Positions 1 through 7,348 are shown, counted from the stretch's first letter. The stretch: DNA of 47,109 bases from an uncultured Bacilli bacterium (GCA_934098445.1 CAKOOW010000003.1:1-47109); one strand, 5' to 3'. Numbers and translations are program-made. The notes: a model not told the origin generated them from the letters alone.

Positions 1-203
1 TATTCAATTCTAAATTTATCACTAGACTTATATTCTTCTTCATTTTCATTTGGGCTAACAATCATAGTTTTTTCTTCACAATCTATTATAGTTCCCGCAA
101 AAGTATGAATATCATCTTGATTATTTTGTTTTGACTTTCCACAGCCAGTCATTACTAATACCATAACCCCACACACTAAAATAGCAAATAATGTTTTTTT
201 CAT
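1..203 (-). CDS. Lipoprotein, DUF3221-like, cut by window edge
   Basis: Only the first 67 codons are present; the 3' end lies outside the window. The start at 203 has a good ribosome site (GGAGG, 7 bases before the ATG). The N-terminus is two lysines, a hydrophobic stretch and the lipobox VMTGC, so the product is exported and lipidated at a Cys near residue 21. After it comes a segment reading GTIIDCEEKTMIVSP and then KSSDKF, the pattern I associate with small DUF3221/YobA-like OB-fold lipoproteins of Bacillota. Its role is unknown. Lipoprotein status is well supported; the family assignment is recall and moderate. Confidence 0.75.
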   Translation of the reverse strand, partial: MKKTLFAILVCGVMVLVMTGCGKSKQNNQDDIHTFAGTIIDCEEKTMIVSPNENEEEYKSSDKFRIE

Positions 204-229
204 AATCAATCCTCCATTTCAACAAATTA

Positions 230-856
230 CTATTTATCATCATTATCTATCAAATTTTTCATTTCTTTAAGTTTTGTTTCTAATAATTTTTTATCAATTA
301 ATTTTAACTTATATTCAGAAATCATAGTTTGAGACATATTTTTACTAATTGAATATTCAACAACATCTTTATCTTTAGAACTGCAAAGTATAATACCAAC
401 GCTTGGATTCTCTTGTTCTTTTTTCACATCTCTATCTAGTGCTTCTAAATATAAATTCATTTTTTCTTTTTAAATAATTATTTTTAATAGACAATTTTAA
501 ATAAAAATGTCTTTCTTCTTTGCTTTTAGCTCCACTTAAAATCAGCAAATTGTTTGTCCATGACAATTGCGTCACCAATGGTGTCGCAATCTCATCATCC
601 CTATAAGTATTATAAAATTGAATCATACGTCCTATATTTCTTTTAGTAAATCCCTTTATGTTAGGATAATTATTTTTCATAAAATATGAGGCTTTTGTTG
701 TTTTTTTATCTCCATAATTACTATTTTCTTTTAGTTCATATAGGAATTTACCAACTTCTAAATACAATAAATCATTTCTTCATTTACTTTTCTGTAAGCA
801 TTATTTTTTCGCTTTTCAATCATTTCAATAATCTGATTAAAATTAATATCTAACAT
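230..856 (-). pseudogene. Broken YhcG/DUF1016 family PDDEXK nuclease gene
   Basis: Three pieces in different frames add up to parts of a DUF1016 (YhcG) protein. Piece one, from an ATG at 856, ends RKVNEEMIYCI then a stop; shifting one base near 770 continues as LYLEVGKF, the usual family sequence. Piece two (about 767-432) holds the helical N-terminal domain with QLSWTNNLLIL. Piece three (about 460-230) holds the C-terminal end, NPSVGIILCSSKDKDVVEY and LPDKK-like KLIDKKLLETKLKEM. The roughly 100 or more residues that normally join pieces two and three are missing. So there is at least one frameshift and one internal deletion. Intact relatives are often found beside restriction or mobile genes; this copy should be inactive. 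Confidence 0.85.
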
Positions 857-1134
857 ATATAACCACATCCTTAAAATAAGTTATTTGTAATTTCAAACAA
901 ATTATATCATTTAATTTGATAACTTTATATACTTTCAATGAAATTTGGGAAAATTTTGTATATAATGTTTTTAGAAAGAGAATTTAGTTCGTAACTTGTA
1001 TGTGATTCGCTCCAATCCAAGATAAATTTATAGCTTTTTCTTTAAAAAGTGACAAAAAGAGCCGATGTGAACGGAAAGTGAACGAATCGATTGATATTTT
1101 TCCCAAAACTTTATATACTGTATGCAGCACACTT
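857..1134. other. Gene-free stretch with short direct repeat
   Basis: No convincing coding frame. Two copies of GTGAACG start 11 bases apart at 1067 and 1078. TTTGGGAAAATTTTGTATATA near 944 is roughly mirrored by TTTCCCAAAACTTTATATA near 1100. It lies between the broken nuclease gene and the terminator at 1135, and may be more decayed mobile or nuclease-gene DNA. Nothing else is seen. Confidence 0.4.
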
Positions 1135-1177
1135 AAAAAGACATTTACGGTCATTATGGACCTTAAATGCCTTTTTT
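1135..1177. terminator. Bidirectional rho-independent terminator
   Basis: An 18-base arm AAAAAGACATTTACGGTC (1135-1152) pairs with GACCTTAAATGCCTTTTTT (1159-1177) with two mismatches and a short loop. It has A-runs at one end and T-runs at the other, so it can work both ways. It directly follows the stop of the 1179-2078 gene. Confidence 0.85.
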
Positions 1178-1178
1178 G

Positions 1179-2078
1179 TTAATCATCTAAATGATCTATT
1201 GCATACTGGGCTTCGTCTTTAGTGAATTCTTCACCATATTCAGAAGTAAGTTGTTTATATATAGCTGATTTAGACATACTCATTGTTTCTTGATAATTCT
1301 TAGCGGTTGCTAAAGCGTTGGCGTTCCAGTCTGCTTTAATGTTATCTATAGCATATTGAGCTTCGGAAGCAGTAAAACCTTCGCCATATTCAGAAGTAAG
1401 TTGTTTATAAATTCTTTTCTTGGACATATGCATAACAGAAGAATATGTTTCGGCCTTTTTCAAAGCATTAGTTTCTCCAGTTGTTGGTTTCTTTCCTAAA
1501 GAATAGATAATTGTTATTTTATCCCCTTCATGAATTACTGCATTAATAGTGACACTTTGACTAACAAAACCTCCTTTAGGAATGGTATCCGAATAGTCAC
1601 TAGTAATGTTACATTTAACTTTCTTTTCAGTACACCAAGAATTAATACTATCTTCAGTCATCGTGCTAAAATCGATAACAGTAACTTCAGCTTTTGGCGT
1701 TGCTGGTTTGTTTTCAGTTCCTGTACTAGTACCCGTATTAGTGCCGGTATCAGAAGAATTATTATCGCTATTATTTACAGATATAAAAATCAAAAATATA
1801 AATGCAAAGACTATCGTTAAAATAACCTTAGTCTTCTTTTTCATTTCCGGATGAAATTTCCACATAAAAAAGATACCAACGGGTGCAAAGACAATAAGCA
1901 TTACCCACATAAACCATGTTTCTGCATAGAATTTCTTTTTTTCACTTATTTGCGAATTTTCTTTTACTTCTGCTTTTATTTCTTTATTTTCCTTTACGAC
2001 TTGTAATTGTCGACCACATTTGGGACAAACAATACTTTCTTTAGGAATTTGTTCTCCACAATACTTACAAAACTTCAT
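1179..2078 (-). CDS. Zinc-ribbon membrane protein with PASTA-like and two Ltp domains
   Basis: The protein (299 residues) begins with a CxxC...CxxC zinc ribbon (residues 4-22; CKYCG and CPKCG). Two hydrophobic segments follow at about 55-100, then a Ser/Thr/Gly-rich linker and an outside part. Residues about 132-192 look like a single PASTA domain (TVIDFSTMTEDSINSWC ... SQSV). The end holds two near-identical repeats, ALKKAETYSSVMHMSKKRIYK and ALATAKNYQETMSMSKSAIYK, each continuing QLTSEYGE and EAQYAID; these match the Ltp (PF07553) repeat seen in phage superinfection-exclusion and surface lipoproteins. Exact role unknown; sensing or envelope binding is a guess. It ends at a strong terminator and lies 21 bases after the TM2 gene, probably one operon. 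Confidence 0.8.
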   Translation of the reverse strand: MKFCKYCGEQIPKESIVCPKCGRQLQVVKENKEIKAEVKENSQISEKKKFYAETWFMWVMLIVFAPVGIFFMWKFHPEMKKKTKVILTIVFAFIFLIFISVNNSDNNSSDTGTNTGTSTGTENKPATPKAEVTVIDFSTMTEDSINSWCTEKKVKCNITSDYSDTIPKGGFVSQSVTINAVIHEGDKITIIYSLGKKPTTGETNALKKAETYSSVMHMSKKRIYKQLTSEYGEGFTASEAQYAIDNIKADWNANALATAKNYQETMSMSKSAIYKQLTSEYGEEFTKDEAQYAIDHLDD

Positions 2079-2099
2079 TTTACCTCTTTACCTCTTTTT

Positions 2100-2471
2100 C
2101 TAAACGTAATATGGATCTGGTTTACATAGAATTACAATGGTATCAATAATCCAACCGATACCGCATAAACCAAACGTTAATAAATATAATATTCCTGTTC
2201 CTGTTTTTCCTTCATAAAATTTATGAGCGCCAAAATAGCCTAAGAAAAAACACAGTAAAAATGCTACCCATTTATCGCATTTTCTGACATTACCCCCAAT
2301 GACTTGATTATTATTTTGATTATTATTATTAATAATTATCTGAGGATTAGAACTTTTTTTATCAGCATCCGACTTTAATTCTTCTAGTTGACGCCCGCAT
2401 TTAGGACACATTACAGCATCTATGTAAACTTCATTGCCACAGAATTCACAAAATTTTTTATCATTATTCAT
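2100..2471 (-). CDS. Zinc-ribbon TM2-domain protein
   Basis: The start at 2471 is chosen because GGAGG sits 6 bases upstream; an in-frame longer form to 2495 has no such site. The 123-residue product has an N-terminal zinc ribbon (CEFCG ... CPKCG), an Asn-rich linker, and a C-terminal TM2 domain: two membrane helices with the typical KxxAFLLCFFLGYFGAHKFY pattern and a GIGWIIDTIVIL second helix. TM2 proteins are common small membrane proteins of unknown biochemical role. It probably forms an operon with the downstream zinc-ribbon/Ltp gene. A palindrome over its promoter (2576-2596) suggests repression by the divergent XRE protein. Confidence 0.85.
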   Translation of the reverse strand: MNNDKKFCEFCGNEVYIDAVMCPKCGRQLEELKSDADKKSSNPQIIINNNNQNNNQVIGGNVRKCDKWVAFLLCFFLGYFGAHKFYEGKTGTGILYLLTFGLCGIGWIIDTIVILCKPDPYYV

Positions 2472-2538
2472 TTTATACCTCCTTTCACTACTCACTACTA
2501 AATCAAAAAATACCTATACAAGCATACTTTTTAATTAA

Positions 2539-2596
2539 AGATAAACATCTTTATCTCTAATCTTATTATAGCATAACTTACTCGAATGGAGTAAGT
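2539..2596 (-). promoter_or_regulatory. TM2 promoter with leader hairpin and palindromic operator
   Basis: On the minus strand an extended -10, TGCTATAAT, has its hexamer at 2565-2570. Upstream over the -35 region lies a perfect inverted repeat, ACTTACTC-GAATG-GAGTAAGT (2576-2596). No good -35 is seen. Starting 1-2 bases after the predicted start of transcription is a perfect 7-bp hairpin, AGATAAA-GATG-TTTATCT (2556-2539). The neighbouring divergent XRE gene makes the palindrome a likely operator (inference). Confidence 0.6.
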
Positions 2597-2665
2597 ATAT
2601 TTTTCTAAAGAAATGAGAAAATTATTAATAGCAGATAGATACAATTATTGATTGGTGGTGAGGAT

Positions 2666-2911
2666 ATGTTTGATCGTAGTGATGAAAACTATGTTTATGA
2701 ATTAGTAAGTAAAAATATTAAGAGAATCCGTAAAGAAAAAGGCTATACCCAAGAGCAGTTAGCAGAAAAGATGTCCTACTCTACTCAGTTTATTTCTAAT
2801 ATTGAAAGTAAAAATCATCAAACCTTCTCACTTGGTACCTTATGGCGTTTTGTGACCGTTTTAAATATTGATATTAATGAATTATTTAAAGAAGATGAAA
2901 AAAGCCATTAA
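2666..2911 (+). CDS. Small XRE-family transcription regulator
   Basis: The ATG at 2666 follows GGTGGTGAGG; a TTG at 2648 is in frame but less likely. The 81-residue protein is essentially one helix-turn-helix of the Cro/C1 (XRE) class: residues about 15-70, with IKRIRKEKGYTQEQLAEKM, then STQFISNIESK as recognition helix, and LWRFVTVLNIDINELF as the closing helix. No second domain. It is transcribed away from the TM2/zinc-ribbon pair, and a perfect palindrome lies in between, so self-control and control of that pair are likely. It ends in a terminator shared with the convergent gene at 2936. Confidence 0.9.
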   Translation: MFDRSDENYVYELVSKNIKRIRKEKGYTQEQLAEKMSYSTQFISNIESKNHQTFSLGTLWRFVTVLNIDINELFKEDEKSH

Positions 2912-2937
2912 CTTTGAACTTTTAGTTAATGGTTTTT
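2898..2937. terminator. Bidirectional terminator between convergent genes
   Basis: Arms AAAAGCCATTAACT and AGTTAATGGTTTTT around a short loop. It overlaps the 3' ends of the XRE gene (plus) and the XRE-membrane gene (minus), with A- and T-runs on either side. Confidence 0.85.
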
Positions 2938-4264
2938 ATTTACTATTTTCTTTTAAGATTATAATGTTTTCAGGACTAGCATAGACTTTGATATTACTAA
3001 TCTCATGAATAGTATCTTCAAAGTTATAGATTTCTTGATTATTAAGACTATTTAATAATTCTTTAAATAATTCCTTCTTATTTGAACATCTACTATATAG
3101 TTTTAGACTACCATGGATATTTAAGTAATCTAGAGTACAGGCTTTATTTATTTGATATTCTATTCTTAGATTATCTCTATTATCTTCAATATATTCTATC
3201 TTACTTAGATTATTTAAAGATAAGTTATTATCCATAGATACTTCTATATCTTTGGTATCTACATACTTAAGATTAGTTAAACTATCTTTAAAATTTAATA
3301 TACTAGTAATAGCTAAACCACTAGAGATACCAAAGATGATAAGACTTATTAAGAACATATTAATTATTATTTTCATATTACTAGTTCTACTAAAGATAAA
3401 GTTTAATAAGACTAGGATAATCATAATACTAATAACACTTAAAGAGATTATACTTCCTAAGATACCTATGAAGAAAAGACCGGATTTAGTTATTAAGAAA
3501 GATATCATAAGACTAATACATAATAATACTAACCCTATAGATATTAAAACTACTAGGAAGAAGGCTATTCCTTTGATTATTCCTTTTAAAAGATTATAGA
3601 TTATCTTAAAGAAATAATCATCATTAGAACTAGTATTCTTAATAATAATTCTAGGAGTTTTAATTAGTTCTAGGGACTTATAGTCTTCTAAAGACTTCTC
3701 TTTTAAAACACTCTGGTAACTAGATAAGTACCTAGACTTATAAAGTTTAATAATAATTATAAGATTAAAGAGAAGGCCTAAGAGTAAGTAAAGACTTCCT
3801 AAGGTATTATAGATAAATTTATATACCGAGTGATTTATATTCTTTAAAAGATAATAGACTAGAAAGTCACCCAGATGGGCTCCTAGTAACCAAATGATAA
3901 ACAAGATACTAATGATAATAATAGTCTCAAAGATTAGTTTTACTTTAGATTTTAAGGTCATTCGGTAGAACAATTCAATACTATCAGTAATAGAGTTAAA
4001 AACTTTATCAAGATAATTATCAAATACTTTCTTTGATATTTTCTTATCTTCAATAGCTTCGATATCTTTATGGAGTAAATCATCTATATTAAGATTAAAC
4101 TTATTACAAAGCATCATTATTTTATCCATCTCGGGATAGGCTACTTTGGACTCCCATTTACTAATGGCTTGTCTTGATACTCCTAAGGTACTAGCTAAGT
4201 CTTCTTGACTAAGTTTATGTTTCTTTCTGATTTTTTTTAAGTTTTCTGCTAATGTACTATTCAT
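2936..4264 (-). CDS. XRE regulator fused to multi-pass membrane protein
   Basis: The start at 4264 has GGAGA upstream. Residues about 5-65 are an XRE helix-turn-helix (LKKIRKKHKLSQEDLASTLGV, VSRQAISKWES, then the FNLNIDDLL end). After a charged linker there are about six or seven hydrophobic segments between residues 110 and 335. The last ~105 residues are a soluble, probably outside, domain that starts near LKYVDTKDIEVSMDNN. Regulators of this build are common in low-GC Bacillota and are thought to pass membrane signals to DNA, but the ligand here is unknown. It is followed upstream (same strand) by the 405-residue membrane protein gene, and the two could act together. No catalytic motif seen. 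Confidence 0.8.
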   Translation of the reverse strand: MNSTLAENLKKIRKKHKLSQEDLASTLGVSRQAISKWESKVAYPEMDKIMMLCNKFNLNIDDLLHKDIEAIEDKKISKKVFDNYLDKVFNSITDSIELFYRMTLKSKVKLIFETIIIISILFIIWLLGAHLGDFLVYYLLKNINHSVYKFIYNTLGSLYLLLGLLFNLIIIIKLYKSRYLSSYQSVLKEKSLEDYKSLELIKTPRIIIKNTSSNDDYFFKIIYNLLKGIIKGIAFFLVVLISIGLVLLCISLMISFLITKSGLFFIGILGSIISLSVISIMIILVLLNFIFSRTSNMKIIINMFLISLIIFGISSGLAITSILNFKDSLTNLKYVDTKDIEVSMDNNLSLNNLSKIEYIEDNRDNLRIEYQINKACTLDYLNIHGSLKLYSRCSNKKELFKELLNSLNNQEIYNFEDTIHEISNIKVYASPENIIILKENSK

Positions 4265-4377
4265 AAAAATTCTCCTTTTCTAAGAAAATTGTATATCATT
4301 CTACTGGTTGCCCTCTACCACTTTTAGGTTGAATTATTGAGAATTTTAGTTGCTAAAGAAATTTTTTCTTAAAAATA

Positions 4378-5595
4378 TTACTTTTCTAAGGTGAAGGTAT
4401 GTATTTCTAGGGAATATGTACTTGGATTAAAGATAATTACTTCTATCTCGTTTTCTCCTTCTAGAATACTATTATATTCATTAGAGGTTTTATTATAGAT
4501 AAGATAATAAGCATCTTTAGAAGTCATTAGTTTAGAAGGAAGATTTTCTTTTAAATATTCTTTGATATCAGATAGTTTTAACCAATGGGAGTTATTTTTA
4601 ATTTGTTCTTCAATAGTAGGGATTTCATCACTTTGATAAGTAACAATAGTCACTTTATAATTAGAAGTCTTAAGACCTAAGTTACCAGGATAACTAACAT
4701 TCATATGAAGTTCTCGAGAACGATTAATATTCATTATAGTATCATATTCAAAAGATAGATCATCATTAAAAAGAAAACTAAAAGAACCAAAGATTAGTAA
4801 AAAGATAGAAACAAGAATCCCAACGATGATATTCTTATTAGCACTTTCATTAGATTGCTGATATCTAAAGCCCATAATAATCGAAAGAAGAGGAATTGGT
4901 AACCAAGTATATAAAATCCACATATTCTTTTCCATATCTAATGGATCTTTATTACCACTAGTCTTTAAAACACAGAATAAGGCTCCATAGATACTTAAAA
5001 TAGATAAGACAAATAAAATCGTAAGAATAGCATTACTCTTCCTTTTATCAGAAATATTAAATATTTTCTTTTGAGGATTTGTTTCTAAATTAGTTAATTT
5101 TTCTTTAAGAAGAGGAATAAGCTCTAAAGGACATTCAGACTTATTAAAAGTAATAACTATATTAAGTTTTTTATTCTCCAGATGAATATTAAGATTAGTT
5201 TCTATAAACTTAGTAAAGTCTTTATAGTAATACTTAGAAGCTTGAGTTTCATTAGCCATAATAAAATAATCACTATAGAAATTATATTCATTAGTATAAT
5301 ACTCTTTCTCAGGATATTTTTGGGTAAATTCTTTCGTTAAGATTTTATTATACTCTAGTTTAATTTTAACTAAAACGTATAGTCCTATGATAAATAAGAC
5401 TATTAAGAAGATAATAAGACTGCGAAAATAAGCCCCAAAGATAAGAGGGATAAAACTATAGATTAGAAGATAACGCCCTACTAAAGCCCAATAAATTCTA
5501 GGAAAACATTGGGATGCTCGAAGTAAATCTTCTATTTTGATGGTATCGGTAAATTTTAGCACCGGTTTTTCTTTAACATTTAATATACTATTCAT
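4378..5595 (-). CDS. Membrane protein with YcxB-like region, function unknown
   Basis: 405 residues. Two close hydrophobic helices lie at about 40-80, followed by a ~110-residue soluble part that reads like a YcxB-type domain (YYTNEYNFYSDYFIM, YYKDFTKFIETNLNIHL, then PLELIPLLKEKL). Two or three more helices are at about 188-270, then an outside C-terminal domain of about 125 residues. Start at 5595 is supported by GAGAG upstream and a good promoter at 5619-5646. It is 113 bases from the XRE-membrane gene. I do not recognise the full protein; YcxB likeness is weak recall. Confidence 0.7.
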   Translation of the reverse strand: MNSILNVKEKPVLKFTDTIKIEDLLRASQCFPRIYWALVGRYLLIYSFIPLIFGAYFRSLIIFLIVLFIIGLYVLVKIKLEYNKILTKEFTQKYPEKEYYTNEYNFYSDYFIMANETQASKYYYKDFTKFIETNLNIHLENKKLNIVITFNKSECPLELIPLLKEKLTNLETNPQKKIFNISDKRKSNAILTILFVLSILSIYGALFCVLKTSGNKDPLDMEKNMWILYTWLPIPLLSIIMGFRYQQSNESANKNIIVGILVSIFLLIFGSFSFLFNDDLSFEYDTIMNINRSRELHMNVSYPGNLGLKTSNYKVTIVTYQSDEIPTIEEQIKNNSHWLKLSDIKEYLKENLPSKLMTSKDAYYLIYNKTSNEYNSILEGENEIEVIIFNPSTYSLEIHTFTLEK

Positions 5596-5618
5596 AAAAC
5601 AACACTCTCTCTAAGAGA

Positions 5619-5646
5619 ATTATAACATAAAAAAACTACTTACCAA
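5619..5646 (-). promoter_or_regulatory. Sigma-A type promoter for the 405-residue membrane protein gene
   Basis: Minus-strand TTGGTA (5641-5646), 16-base spacer, TATAAT (5619-5624), with a TG one base before the -10 (extended -10). The start codon is about 24 bases downstream of the -10. Confidence 0.7.
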
Positions 5647-5659
5647 GATAGTAAATAGT

Positions 5660-6226
5660 CTATTTTAATTTATGAGTTAGATTGTTGTCATCTTTAACTT
5701 TTTTCGAACTTTCAGTTAAATAAGTCTCTTTTAAGGCAAGTTCCAAAGCTTGTAAAACATTAAGTTCTTTTTTGGAAGTAATTTGGCATTTTTGAATTAA
5801 ATCAGAAAAGTAATTTATTTGAGTCCAAATAAACTCCACAAAAATATTTTGATCATCAGCACTTAAATCTTTAGTAAAGACATTTTCATAACCATAATAT
5901 TCATCAGAAATATCATAAGCACATTCTTCTTGTCTATAACAATTATATTTGTAAAACTTTTCAGGATTACTAAGATTAGCATACGCATTAACAATATCTA
6001 ATAGCGTACTATAATCATAAGTACAATCATGCTTTTCAATTAGAGTCTTAACAATAGCAAAACGACTAATAAAAGCATACTTAATCATCATTAAGGTAGT
6101 ATCCTTAGCCACCGGATGCTTACTATCGACACTAGGTAAATCTAAAAGTTTCCAATAATCAATATTTCCATAATTTAAAATTTCCATAAACCCATTCATC
6201 CCCTCAATTTCTCCATATGTTATCAT
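5660..6226 (-). CDS. Hypothetical protein, 188 residues
   Basis: Soluble, no signal peptide or membrane helix. It is rich in Tyr, Asp and Lys; a run reading KFYKYNCYRQEECAYDISDEY near residues 91-112 carries two Cys. I do not recognise the family. The start is uncertain: the ATG at 6226 has no ribosome site, while ATG codons at 6199 and 6187 lie just after GGAGAAATTGAGGGG, so the real protein may be 9-13 residues shorter. It has its own transcription unit between the membrane-protein promoter and the hsp20 terminator. Confidence 0.65.
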   Translation of the reverse strand: MITYGEIEGMNGFMEILNYGNIDYWKLLDLPSVDSKHPVAKDTTLMMIKYAFISRFAIVKTLIEKHDCTYDYSTLLDIVNAYANLSNPEKFYKYNCYRQEECAYDISDEYYGYENVFTKDLSADDQNIFVEFIWTQINYFSDLIQKCQITSKKELNVLQALELALKETYLTESSKKVKDDNNLTHKLK

Positions 6227-6264
6227 TATTGTCTACTAAAGTCAAGCGGTTTTTGTGAAAAAAA

Positions 6265-6294
6265 GTTTACAAAAAAGAAAAGAGGCACCCTCTT
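6265..6294 (-). terminator. Terminator after hsp20
   Basis: Minus strand: AAGAGG-GTG-CCTCTT stem (6280-6294) followed by a T-rich tract (complement of the A-run at 6265-6279). It lies 10 bases past the hsp20 stop. Confidence 0.85.
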
Positions 6295-6304
6295 GGATGT
6301 CCCT

Positions 6305-6721
6305 TTATTCACCAATTTCAATGTATTTCTTTTCTGGTAATTTTCCTTTATTTTCTACCTTAGGAACTTCTAAAGTTAAAATACCATTCTTGAAATTAGC
6401 TTTAACATTTTCTGGTTTTACTTCATCGCCAATGTAGAAGCTACGTGAGCATTCACCGTAATATCTTTCTTTTCTAATGTATTTACCTTTCTTGTTATCG
6501 TTTTCTTCATTATTAACTTTCGCATTAATAGTTAGATAACCATCGGTAATATCAATCTTAATATTCTTTTTATCAAAGCCTGGTAGATCAATATCTATCA
6601 CATAATTATCTTTATCTTCACGGATATCCGTCTTCATCATTTTGCTTTCGCTTTTTCTAAAGAATGGATCTCCAAAAATATCATCAAATAAATCAAAATC
6701 TCTATTTGGTACTAACATCAT
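6305..6721 (-). CDS. hsp20: Hsp20 small heat-shock protein
   Basis: ATP-independent holdase that keeps unfolding proteins soluble. The alpha-crystallin domain runs from about residue 30 to 128: KTDIREDKDNYVIDIDLPGF at the start, ITDGYLTINAKV, ERYYGECSRSFYIGD, VKANFKNGILTLEVPK, the last being the conserved A/G-x-L motif region. The short N-terminus reads DLFDDIFGDPFF, normal for bacterial members. About 138 residues is the usual size. I chose the ATG at 6721 because AAGGA lies 10 bases upstream; ATG codons at 6730 and 6718 also fit the frame. Expression is under a CIRCE-overlapped promoter, so HrcA control is expected, and the transcript starts with a hairpin. Confidence 0.95.
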   Translation of the reverse strand: MMLVPNRDFDLFDDIFGDPFFRKSESKMMKTDIREDKDNYVIDIDLPGFDKKNIKIDITDGYLTINAKVNNEENDNKKGKYIRKERYYGECSRSFYIGDEVKPENVKANFKNGILTLEVPKVENKGKLPEKKYIEIGE

Positions 6722-6759
6722 ATAAATCATTTCCTTTCACTAATACAATATTATACCTA

Positions 6760-6782
6760 GTAAGGATATCTTTTTTCCTTAC
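6760..6782 (-). promoter_or_regulatory. 5' end hairpin of hsp20 transcript
   Basis: Minus strand GTAAGGA-AAAAAGATA-TCCTTAC, 7 perfect pairs, beginning at the predicted first transcribed base. The 5' arm holds a Shine-Dalgarno-like AAGGA, and the 3' arm TCCTT could also pair with the true AAGGA near 6735. See the matching element before hup. Confidence 0.55.
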
Positions 6783-6788
6783 GATTAT

Positions 6789-6831
6789 GTTATACCACCT
6801 TTTATTAGCACTGTCAAGTATTAAGTGCTAA
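6789..6831 (-). promoter_or_regulatory. CIRCE operator and sigma-A promoter of hsp20
   Basis: The inverted repeat TTAGCACT - 11 bases - AGTGCTAA (6805-6831) is the CIRCE core bound by HrcA; the innermost C/G of the classic 9-bp arms is not conserved. On the minus strand a perfect -35 TTGACA (6812-6817), 17-base spacer and TATAAC (6789-6794) overlap it, so bound HrcA would block polymerase. hrcA is not in the window. Confidence 0.9.
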
Positions 6832-6836
6832 TTATT

Positions 6837-7079
6837 TTAATTATTTTGTTTCGTAAGAAGAGTTTTAATATCTTTACTATTTGCTTCTTTTAGAGTTACC
6901 CATTCTAGGGAATATTCTAAATTATATAGCTCTTTTGCTAGACTAGAAAGTTCCATGAACTCTTTTAAATATTCTTTATAAATAAATTCACTTGATGCTT
7001 CATTTAAAGCAATACTATAGTTAACAACCATATTCTTAATACTTGCTAAGACATCATCTAACATGGCTTTACTTTCCAT
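6837..7079 (-). CDS. CotF-like spore coat protein
   Basis: 80 residues from the ATG at 7079 (GGGGA upstream; an in-frame GTG at 7091 is less likely). The sequence MLDDVLASIKNMVVNYSIAL followed by NEAS, a long amphipathic helix pair and YSLEWVTL near the end is the pattern of CotF-type ferritin-like coat proteins, where helix one often reads DVL-x-K-x-x-x-x-x-Y and the end reads GWY. It overlaps the upstream partner gene by 11 bases, so they are translated together. In spore formers this pair is made in the mother cell. The family call is from pattern recall, moderate; spoIVA nearby supports sporulation. Confidence 0.65.
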   Translation of the reverse strand: MESKAMLDDVLASIKNMVVNYSIALNEASSEFIYKEYLKEFMELSSLAKELYNLEYSLEWVTLKEANSKDIKTLLTKQNN

Positions 7080-7281
7080 ACTTTTCCCCACTTTCTAAGA
7101 CTTTGGTTAATCCTTTGATATTATTATCCACAGTATTAATTACTTTCTCTAAGTAAGGACATAAGTCTTCATCGAAACATTCATCGATGAAATAGATTAA
7201 TTTACTCTTTAGAGTATTATTCCAGCTTAACATATCTTCTAGATAGGCTAAGTCTTTAGTTGAGACCATTTTAGGCCACAT
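7069..7281 (-). CDS. Small spore-coat-like partner protein
   Basis: About 70 residues from the ATG at 7281, which lies 8 bases after GAGGTG; upstream GTG/ATG codons at 7290 and 7287 are too close to that site. It begins MWPKMVSTKDLAYLEDMLSW, like the short helical proteins (LxxLxD...) that precede CotF-type genes in Clostridia and Bacilli. All-helical, no signal peptide, two Cys in CFDEDLC. It overlaps the CotF-like gene. Function assumed to be spore coat by context only. Confidence 0.6.
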   Translation of the reverse strand: MWPKMVSTKDLAYLEDMLSWNNTLKSKLIYFIDECFDEDLCPYLEKVINTVDNNIKGLTKVLESGEKYGK

Positions 7282-7348
7282 ATTCATCACCTCAATTATA
7301 TTATGAGGAGGATTTACTCTTTTTATAATGGAATTTAGTGGAAAATAG

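Noticed and set aside
1530..1854. Plus-strand frames opposite the zinc-ribbon/Ltp gene
   Set aside because: They mirror a well-supported minus-strand gene; no ribosome sites.
3252..3599. Plus-strand hydrophobic frame opposite the XRE-membrane gene
   Set aside because: Antisense shadow of membrane-helix codons; lacks a ribosome site.
7290..7330. Sigma-K type -10 (CATAATATA) before the coat-like pair
   Set aside because: It is too close to the start codon and has no matching -35; chance is likely in such AT-rich DNA.
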